From: Calditrichota bacterium | GTDB lineage: Bacteria > Zhuqueibacterota > Zhuqueibacteria > Zhuqueibacterales > Geothermadaptataceae | Assembly (NCBI GenBank): GCA_008501545.1 | Contig: QQUM01000589.1 | Span: forward strand, 1-5,218 | Reading direction: 5' to 3' | Length of the DNA: 5,218 bases | Part shown: positions 1-5,218 of the stretch, in pieces | Numbering within the stretch: the first letter of the stretch is position 1 | Layout: every line of letters starts with the position of its first letter | The notes under the pieces: generated by a model | What the model was told of the DNA's origin: nothing | What the model saw: the letters and a program-made list of their open reading frames with translations, nothing else | Database searches by the model: none | Made by a program: the position numbers and the translations under genes

Positions 1-28
1 TAAATTAAATTGTAGCCTCAAATTTACG

Positions 29-1648
29 TTAAAATTCAACTGCAAGGATTTGGCCGTCCGTTACAGTTATATCTCTTTTTATATTTTGAACGCGACCTGA
101 ATTAGCTCGAATTGTAACCGTGTATTGTCCAGGACGAAGTGTAAATCCATCATTTAGGTAATTATCCAGTTTTCCCACAAGTTGATCATTTACATATATT
201 TCCGAATCCTTGTAAGTGGAATTGGGAAAGACCCCGACCAGGTAAACAAGACCTCGATTTTCCGGAATATCGGTATAAGATGCTGCTGATTTTTCACTTG
301 ATCGATTGGTGCTTGCAAAATTTTGGTTTGACGATTCATAAGACCAATTGTCAAGGGGTTTTATCTCTATGTTATTGTTTTTATACAAAATATTGTCTGA
401 ATTGTCAGCGATGGCCCAGGTAAAAGTTCCTGCATGTATGGGGATGTTTTTCTTGAATTGGACGGGTGCATCCAGGATTTTGACATATTCTAATGATTGC
501 AAAACATCGATATATTTACGATCCCGAAGTTGCACCAGGACAACACTACCAGCTGATTTTAAATCTGCCGTGTTTAAATAATTGTCGTCGGAGGCTGTGC
601 GCTGCAGATTTTCGTTAAAAAGGGCGCTTGGAATGCCGGCGTTCACATTTTCCGATGGGTGCTGGTTCCAGTTTGGGAATATAACTGCAGTCATGAGAAG
701 AATTGCAGCAGCTGCCAGGAAAATCCATTTTTTTGAAATTCCAGGCTTTGCGATTGGGATTGCATAGTGATTTTTAAGATTTTTATCCAGGAGCTGGCCT
801 GTGGATTCCGACTCTTCAGGGATAATTTTTTTCATGCGGTATGGAGATTTCGGGGCACCAATGGTTGGGAAATACATGAGCCCGGCAGTAATATTGTCCG
901 AACCATCTGTTTTCTTTGCATTATGGATGAGACTGTCAACTGCGTCCTGGAGCGATGAGTGTACAGAAGCGCTCAGAAGTTGCCTGATATTGTCATCGCT
1001 AAGGGCATTATGAAGCCCATCAGAGCAAAAGAGATACAAGTCTCCTTCTTCAACATTTTCGATGTAGGCATCAATTTTAACAGTTGGGTAGGTGCCGAGC
1101 GCGCGCGTTAACACATTTTTATCATTAAAATCTTCAAGATCCTTCTCTGTTATTTCTTTGTCTTCAAGAAGCTCGTTCAACCATGAATGATCGGAGGTCA
1201 GCTGTTCCAGCTTGCCTTTGCGTAGGCGATAAATCCGGCTGTCGCCGATGTGCACGGTGTGAATCATCCCGTCCTGAAAATGCGCAGCAATCATGGTGGT
1301 CCCCATGCCACGTTTCTGGGGTGTATTTATAGCATGATGCAAAATCCTGCGATTTGCGAAGCGCACAGCGGCGACAAGTGTTTTAATTTCTGAAGGCAGG
1401 TTCTCGGGAAGGTCGTTGCATACTTCTGCTATTTGGAAGTTTTCAGGTTTATGAATTACGTGCTGGACGGTTTCAACTGCAAGTTTGCTTGCAACCTCAC
1501 CTGATTCGTGTCCCCCCATTCCATCACATAAAACAAAGAGCTGGTTCTTATTTGAAAAATAAAATGCATCTTCATTATTTTTGCGAACTGTGCCTACGTC
1601 GGTGCCGGCTGCCATAAAAATTACATCATGAGCAACAGCTTCTTTCAT
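29..1648 (-). CDS. Membrane-anchored PP2C-type Ser/Thr protein phosphatase with extracytoplasmic PEGA-like domain
   Basis: Predicted metal-dependent phosphatase removing phosphate from Ser/Thr of cytoplasmic proteins; 539 aa. Residues 12-260 form a complete bacterial PP2C domain: RKNNEDA (22-28), DGMGGH (42-47), GMGTT (114-118), HIGDSR (133-138), TSDHS (151-155), LTRALG (180-185), CSDGL (208-212) and DGSDNIT (248-254). The metal-binding aspartates D27, D42, D210 and D251 are all present, so it should be active. A basic/polar linker (261-307) leads to one membrane helix (about 308-327). The rest should lie outside the cytoplasm: a poorly recognisable middle part (about 365-430), a Ser/Asn-rich stretch (435-460) and a PEGA-like domain (466-539; IYVNDQLVG, then LRPGQYTV). 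The layout resembles mycobacterial PstP, but the outer domain differs and ordinary PppA/Stp-like phosphatases (about 240-260 aa) lack it. The ATG at 1648 is preferred over Met12 because AAAGAGGAA lies just upstream. It follows the FHA gene by 121 bp. Catalytic call strong; the outer domain's role is unknown. Confidence 0.95.
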   Translation of the reverse strand: MKEAVAHDVIFMAAGTDVGTVRKNNEDAFYFSNKNQLFVLCDGMGGHESGEVASKLAVETVQHVIHKPENFQIAEVCNDLPENLPSEIKTLVAAVRFANRRILHHAINTPQKRGMGTTMIAAHFQDGMIHTVHIGDSRIYRLRKGKLEQLTSDHSWLNELLEDKEITEKDLEDFNDKNVLTRALGTYPTVKIDAYIENVEEGDLYLFCSDGLHNALSDDNIRQLLSASVHSSLQDAVDSLIHNAKKTDGSDNITAGLMYFPTIGAPKSPYRMKKIIPEESESTGQLLDKNLKNHYAIPIAKPGISKKWIFLAAAAILLMTAVIFPNWNQHPSENVNAGIPSALFNENLQRTASDDNYLNTADLKSAGSVVLVQLRDRKYIDVLQSLEYVKILDAPVQFKKNIPIHAGTFTWAIADNSDNILYKNNNIEIKPLDNWSYESSNQNFASTNRSSEKSAASYTDIPENRGLVYLVGVFPNSTYKDSEIYVNDQLVGKLDNYLNDGFTLRPGQYTVTIRANSGRVQNIKRDITVTDGQILAVEF

Positions 1649-1653
1649 TCCAA

Positions 1654-1662
1654 TTCCTCTTT
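1654..1662 (-). promoter_or_regulatory. Ribosome binding site of the PP2C phosphatase gene
   Basis: The minus strand reads AAAGAGGAA, with its GAGG core 7-8 nt before the ATG at 1648-1646. This supports that ATG over the in-frame Met12 (MAAGTDVG), which lies right at the first PP2C strand. Confidence 0.75.
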
Positions 1663-1713
1663 AAAAATCCCATTTTTTTGCTTCCTGATACTAAAGTACT
1701 TGACTCACTGACC

Positions 1714-1730
1714 AAAAGCGGAAAATCCGC
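1714..1730 (-). terminator. Weak hairpin with T-run in the gap between the FHA and PP2C genes
   Basis: Read on the minus strand, GCGGA-TTT-TCCGC (1730-1718) can fold into a 5-bp stem with a 3-nt loop, followed at once by TTTT (1717-1714). It lies about 40 nt after the FHA gene stop and about 65 nt before the phosphatase ATG. The short stem and only four T make it at best an attenuating or RNA-processing element. The rest of the 121-bp gap is AT-rich; no convincing -35/-10 pair was found (the best candidate, TTGGTC-16 nt-TAGTAT, is poor). Confidence 0.3.
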
Positions 1731-1769
1731 AGGTAAAATTTTTAACATCCTGATTGATATTCATGACGT

Positions 1770-4175
1770 TTATACCCGGGACCGTCGCATAACCACAATT
1801 GATGCAATACCGAGTATAATTAAAAATGTGCCCACTGCCAGCATAATCGTCGCATTTAAAGGGGATGGGAGTTTAAAGGCTGATTGCAAGACATTTTCAC
1901 AGCTTCCGAATTGTTGTCCCCAGAGCACGGCGCCCTCGGGGATTTTGCTGTTTGTTCTGAATTGAAATACGCGATTTGATTTCGTCAACAGAACGATATC
2001 CAGATAATTGTCTCTCTGGAGATCAGCAACAAAAGGTGAACCGGTCTCTTCTTTCAGTTGATTTGTGTTCGTCCACAGGGTGCGCCCATCCGTGCCACTC
2101 AGCACGATAAGCGAGCCGGAATCATTACGATAAATGATGTCCGTAACCTGGTCCTTGTTGATATCTGCAAATGCGCTGTTTTGCAGTTGACTACCGTGAG
2201 ATTGTGCAGACCAAATCTTTTGCGGCCGCTGATTTTGTCCGCTACCGACGAACGCCTGAATTTCACCCTCAGCTGTTGCAACCAGCACATCGGCATTGCC
2301 ATTTCCGGTTAAATCTGCGATTGAAAATGGAAATATATAATCCGAACTCAAAGTTATGTCTGATACGAGTCGTGCTTCCCAGAGGCGAGAGCGGGATGCG
2401 CCATCAATCGCGACGATATTCCCCTGAATACTGGATATAACAAGATCCGGACGTTTATCACCAGTTAAATCTGCAACGCCTACCGGATAGCGAATCTGAT
2501 TTTCTTCGTAAAAGGTGCCCCGGGCTTTATTCAGTTCATCGTTAATGTCGATGACGCCAAGAACTGAACCACTGTTCCCATCGACGATGATCGATAGACC
2601 ACGCTCAGTACCGCAAAGAATTTCATAATCTCCGTCAAGATCAATGTCAGCAGTTGAGAGCGGGGCATAGGTCTCAATTTGCAGATCTGCTTCGATCCAT
2701 TTAAAAGCTCGAATTTGGTTTAATCCGATGTGAAGTTTTCCGTTACGCTGAACGATGGCCACATCAATGGCACCATCGCCATTAAAATCGCTCGCCACCG
2801 GCCGTCCGCTAAACGGACCGTTGAAATATGGACTCATCCATATCTCTGCTCCTATCATGCCATCTACGGCAATGATTTGCCCGTTATTGCTTACATAAAG
2901 TATATCCGGCAGGTTGTTGTTATTGATATCGACGACGACGGCCGGGATGTCTGAAGCGACTTTGAAGGATGAAATGGTCCATTTTACACGCTTGCTTTTT
3001 CCATCCAGGAGTATAGGATTCTCACTGATATTTAAAGCAGCAATATCGACAAAGCCATCGGCATCAAAATCTTCCAGGGCGTGTGTCGGGATGGTTTCCG
3101 GGGTATTGTTTGTATTATTTAATATCCTGTTTGCCGTATTGTTTCCTTGCAGAGATCGCCATTTTGTGGCTTCCACAGTTAAAGTGTCCGGTTTTTGTGT
3201 GAGAATCGCACGTTTCATAAAGCCGATACCGGCGAGGCTTAGTCCTGCAAGAATCATTAATATTGCAAGTGTTGAGAGCGATTTTGTTCGATGACGTACC
3301 CACCAGACACCGGCTTTTTTCGGTGGAGAAAAATCCCAGTCATTTTCTGCTGTAAATCGAAAAATTGTGCTTTGCTGATCACTGACTATTTCGATCTCGT
3401 CACCAGCGCTTAAAATGACATCGTCATTCTCCGAAATTAGTTTTTGATTCACATAAGTACGTGTTTTACTGCGTTTGTCGTTCAAGTGGAACTTGTTGTC
3501 AATATAAGAAACCGTTGCATGCCGCCGTGATATGCTGGGGTCGACTTCCCCTTTTTTATTCTCCCGAATAATAATATCATTCAGTTTGCTGTCACGACCA
3601 ATTCTCGTCTCACCATATTTTAGCTGAAACTTTTTACCTGCATACGGGCCCCAGATAGCGAGTAAATAAAATGGAGCCATGACGGTTGTGGTATCCTTTG
3701 CTTCTGTTGCAGCTGGCGCTTCGGTAGTTGATACTATTTCACTCTCGAGTTGCTCTATATTAAATTCTGCACGTTTTGTTTGTAATGATTCCGCCTCGAT
3801 AACCGGGTCTGTTGCCTGATTGCTTTCCTCGGTTGAATCATCCGATTTATTCCCGGTAAAAGCTCTTTCCAGATGTTCCAGTGGATTATCAAAAGCAATG
3901 AGGTGATCGCCAAGGCGAATTTCATCCCCACTCTTCAAATCTTCAGTCTTTTCTACACGTTCACTGTTTAAAAATGTGCCGAAAGCACTCTTCAGATCAC
4001 GAACAATGTACTGGTTACCCTGCCGTTCGATACGCAAGTGGGAACCAGATACCAATTTGTCGTTTATTACTAAATCATTTTGTTCATCTCGTCCGATGTC
4101 GAAAACATTGACAGCGGCTTTAATATTGATTTCATCAATGACTTCTGCTTTATGTTTTACAATGAGTTTTGGCAT
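1770..4175 (-). CDS. Membrane protein with two FHA domains and an eight-unit FG-GAP/VCBS-like beta-propeller
   Basis: Predicted phosphothreonine-reading transmembrane protein, 801 aa from the preferred start. FHA1 (about 24-95) has GR (28-29), S43/H46 and GTFLN (66-70). An acidic, Glu/Thr-rich linker (100-165) follows. FHA2 (about 188-275) has GR (193-194), SRRH (216-219) and TYVN (240-243). RHRTK (294-298) precedes a membrane helix (about 299-320), which by the positive-inside rule puts both FHA domains in the cytoplasm. Residues 360-750 carry eight Asp-rich loops of FG-GAP/VCBS type, several followed by a 'DG..G..lW' strand reminiscent of PQQ-type propellers. A second helix (about 774-796) ends in RRSRV, so the propeller is tethered at both ends outside the cytoplasm. 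A longer frame opens at 4223, but it overlaps the upstream gene, and the ATG at 4175 has an excellent Shine-Dalgarno. Family knowledge gives phosphothreonine binding to FHA and ligand or protein binding to the propeller; the actual ligand is unknown. Confidence 0.93.
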   Translation of the reverse strand: MPKLIVKHKAEVIDEINIKAAVNVFDIGRDEQNDLVINDKLVSGSHLRIERQGNQYIVRDLKSAFGTFLNSERVEKTEDLKSGDEIRLGDHLIAFDNPLEHLERAFTGNKSDDSTEESNQATDPVIEAESLQTKRAEFNIEQLESEIVSTTEAPAATEAKDTTTVMAPFYLLAIWGPYAGKKFQLKYGETRIGRDSKLNDIIIRENKKGEVDPSISRRHATVSYIDNKFHLNDKRSKTRTYVNQKLISENDDVILSAGDEIEIVSDQQSTIFRFTAENDWDFSPPKKAGVWWVRHRTKSLSTLAILMILAGLSLAGIGFMKRAILTQKPDTLTVEATKWRSLQGNNTANRILNNTNNTPETIPTHALEDFDADGFVDIAALNISENPILLDGKSKRVKWTISSFKVASDIPAVVVDINNNNLPDILYVSNNGQIIAVDGMIGAEIWMSPYFNGPFSGRPVASDFNGDGAIDVAIVQRNGKLHIGLNQIRAFKWIEADLQIETYAPLSTADIDLDGDYEILCGTERGLSIIVDGNSGSVLGVIDINDELNKARGTFYEENQIRYPVGVADLTGDKRPDLVISSIQGNIVAIDGASRSRLWEARLVSDITLSSDYIFPFSIADLTGNGNADVLVATAEGEIQAFVGSGQNQRPQKIWSAQSHGSQLQNSAFADINKDQVTDIIYRNDSGSLIVLSGTDGRTLWTNTNQLKEETGSPFVADLQRDNYLDIVLLTKSNRVFQFRTNSKIPEGAVLWGQQFGSCENVLQSAFKLPSPLNATIMLAVGTFLIILGIASIVVMRRSRV
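1998..3071 (-). repeat. Eight tandem Asp-rich propeller units within the FHA-propeller gene (protein-level repeat)
   Basis: Eight nine-residue loops of D-x-(D/N)-x-(D/N)-x-x-x-(D/E) type begin at residues 369, 416, 463, 510, 569, 621, 671 and 718. Spacings are 47, 47, 47, 59, 52, 50 and 47 residues. Units 1 (DFDADGFVD), 3 (DFNGDGAID) and 4 (DIDLDGDYE) are close to full calcium-loop consensus; units 2 and 5-8 are partly degenerate, for example DINKDQVTD. Each loop is followed by a hydrophobic strand and usually a 'G.i..vdG' turn. This fits a 7- or 8-bladed propeller of the FG-GAP/VCBS class. The repeat is seen in the protein, and DNA-level identity between units is low. Confidence 0.85.
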
Positions 4176-4182
4176 GAAAGCA

Positions 4183-4190
4183 TCTCCCTT
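4183..4190 (-). promoter_or_regulatory. Ribosome binding site deciding the start of the FHA-propeller gene
   Basis: On the minus strand AAGGGAGA lies 7 nt before the ATG at 4175-4173, a near-ideal Shine-Dalgarno and spacing. The protein from this ATG begins MPKLIVKHKAEV, which runs straight into the first FHA beta strands. The 16 residues added by the upstream in-frame start at 4223 are polar, unlike any FHA sequence, and would overlap the preceding gene. Confidence 0.85.
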
Positions 4191-4209
4191 GCAATTCGAG
4201 GCGTTTAAA

Positions 4210-5218
4210 TTATTGCGTGACAATACGAAAAGTCAGTCGATTTCGCCTGCCTGATTTTACTCTTAGATTTTTTGTTACCGGTTGGTACCCGGGTTTATTG
4301 ACTGTAATTTGATACATCCCTGGGGGGATTTCAACAAACAACTCTCCCTGTGTATTTGCTGTCCCCATTGATTTTTCCGGTTCAGTTGTTTCCTGAAGCT
4401 TGTATGATATTTCTACTTGATCGATAGCTTGATTGGTAATGCTATCAACGATATATATTTCTACAGGTGCTGGAACGGGATCCATGGTGACTTCGACGTT
4501 CACCTGATTGCGACCTATAACAATTTCTTTATCCTGGAATCCCTGTTTTTTAAGGAATGCTGCGTAAGTATAAGGTAGGAGTGTCAAATTTGTCGGCGTC
4601 GTTCTGTTAATCCGGCTTGTTTTGCCATTGCTGCGCAAGGAGACAATATGTGCACCGATATCTGTCCCATCATTGGTTGCAGCATTTTGAACAGTAAGTT
4701 TTACCCTTCGTGAAAGAACTTCTGTTAGTTGATCCGATGTTGCTTCATCAATGGTTATGGTTCTTTTCTTCGTAAGATAACCACGTTTTTGCAGTACAAG
4801 CTGGTGCGTACCCCGTGTTAGTGCGACTTTGCCGTTTATACCGGTTGTGCCGACCGGGCTGTTATTGATAATAATTTGTGCTCTTGATGGAACGGATTTT
4901 ATATCAACAAATTTGTGGAATATACCTTCGATGTTAAAATCATCTTTGATATTGTCATTGCGTGAAAATTTCCAAAAACGCCGGTCAGGAATAATTTCAC
5001 TTCCATCCTCCGGGTTTATTGAAAATCCTTTGAGATCAGGAAAACCAGCTTTTGTTAATTGAATTTCGATGGGTTCTTCAGAAATTTCCCAGTTCACATC
5101 TGTGGGTGTTGTACTGGAAAGCTGAACACCATTGATCCTAATTGTTGCTCCGGGGGGATTCGAAGTAATATTCAGTTTGGAATTAAAGTTAAAAATGAAT
5201 GGCTCTCGTGGATTTTTT
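4210..5218 (-). CDS. Partial CDS: PEGA / carboxypeptidase-regulatory-like multidomain protein (5' end outside window)
   Basis: Only the C-terminal 335 codons are visible, ending at TAA 4210-4212. The frame is open to the window edge, and the residues there already form a PEGA domain, so the true start lies beyond 5218. Numbering from the edge: PEGA 1 at about 14-67 (GATIRING at 23-30, then TTPTDV); PEGA 2 at about 104-156 (AQIIIN, then RGTHQLVLQKRGY); a divergent PEGA/Cna-B-like unit at 172-244 (TTPTNLTLLPYTYAAFLKKQGF); and a carboxypeptidase-regulatory-like sandwich at 252-332 (PPGMYQITVNKPGY). No membrane helix or catalytic motif is seen in this part, so it is probably exposed outside the cytoplasm. 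PEGA domains are known at the C-termini of some bacterial Ser/Thr kinases and in surface proteins. The FHA and PP2C neighbours make a kinase N-terminus plausible but unproven. Its stop lies 34 bp before the FHA gene, suggesting cotranscription. Confidence 0.9.
   Translation of the reverse strand, partial: KNPREPFIFNFNSKLNITSNPPGATIRINGVQLSSTTPTDVNWEISEEPIEIQLTKAGFPDLKGFSINPEDGSEIIPDRRFWKFSRNDNIKDDFNIEGIFHKFVDIKSVPSRAQIIINNSPVGTTGINGKVALTRGTHQLVLQKRGYLTKKRTITIDEATSDQLTEVLSRRVKLTVQNAATNDGTDIGAHIVSLRSNGKTSRINRTTPTNLTLLPYTYAAFLKKQGFQDKEIVIGRNQVNVEVTMDPVPAPVEIYIVDSITNQAIDQVEISYKLQETTEPEKSMGTANTQGELFVEIPPGMYQITVNKPGYQPVTKNLRVKSGRRNRLTFRIVTQ

Noticed and set aside
1..28. Possible terminator after the phosphatase gene
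   Set aside because: The 28 bases after the stop are AT-rich with no inverted repeat. The window ends too soon to judge.
29..1648. Type VI secretion PppA/Fha regulatory pair
   Set aside because: PppA-Fha pairs occur in T6SS loci, but no T6SS structural gene is present, and the membrane helices with PEGA or propeller domains do not fit PppA or Fha1.
1678..1965. 95-codon plus-strand open frame spanning the 121-bp gap
   Set aside because: Most of it is antisense to the C-terminal helix and end of the propeller gene. The product resembles no known family and no Shine-Dalgarno stands out.
2914..3294. 126-codon open frame on the plus strand
   Set aside because: It lies wholly antisense to the FHA-propeller gene, across its first membrane helix and first propeller unit, where the minus-strand protein is clearly conserved. 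It has no recognisable domain.
4176..4223. Upstream in-frame start adding 16 residues (MSRNNLNASNCKGDAF) to the FHA protein
   Set aside because: It overlaps the end of the preceding gene and lies outside the FHA fold, while the ATG at 4175 has an ideal ribosome binding site.
1..5218. CRISPR, insertion sequence, tRNA or frameshifted gene
   Set aside because: No direct DNA repeats with spacers, terminal inverted repeats, transposase motifs or tRNA-like folds were seen, and all three reading frames are continuous.

Overview
The window holds three consecutive genes, all on the minus strand. Almost every base is coding, and no tRNA, rRNA, mobile element or CRISPR is visible. In transcription order (high to low coordinates) they are: (1) the 3' part of a gene for a protein built of PEGA-like and carboxypeptidase-regulatory-like beta-sandwich domains, running off the right edge (4210-5218); (2) a protein with two cytoplasmic FHA domains, a membrane helix, an eight-unit FG-GAP/VCBS-like beta-propeller and a second membrane helix (1770-4175); (3) a PP2C-family Ser/Thr protein phosphatase with one membrane helix and a PEGA-like C-terminal domain (29-1648).

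The gaps are 34 bp between genes 1 and 2 and 121 bp between genes 2 and 3. Good Shine-Dalgarno sequences precede genes 2 and 3, so the three probably form an operon. The 121-bp gap contains a small hairpin followed by a T-run, which could lower read-through.

Together the genes look like a membrane-centred Ser/Thr phosphosignalling module. The phosphatase would remove phosphate from Ser/Thr, the FHA protein would read phosphothreonine inside the cell and display a large propeller outside the cytoplasm, and the PEGA protein would be a surface or envelope partner. The PEGA protein could instead be the outer part of a Hanks-type kinase whose catalytic domain lies beyond the window. No kinase domain is visible here. 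The arrangement recalls actinobacterial pstP/fha/pknB clusters, with PEGA and propeller domains in place of PASTA.

The organism is a bacterium with moderately AT-rich DNA. The mix of FHA, PEGA, VCBS-like and PP2C domains is typical of environmental Gram-negative lineages with elaborate envelope signalling, such as delta-proteobacteria-like or FCB-group/Calditrichota/KSB1-like bacteria. This placement is a guess from domain content, and the sequence carries no taxonomic marker.
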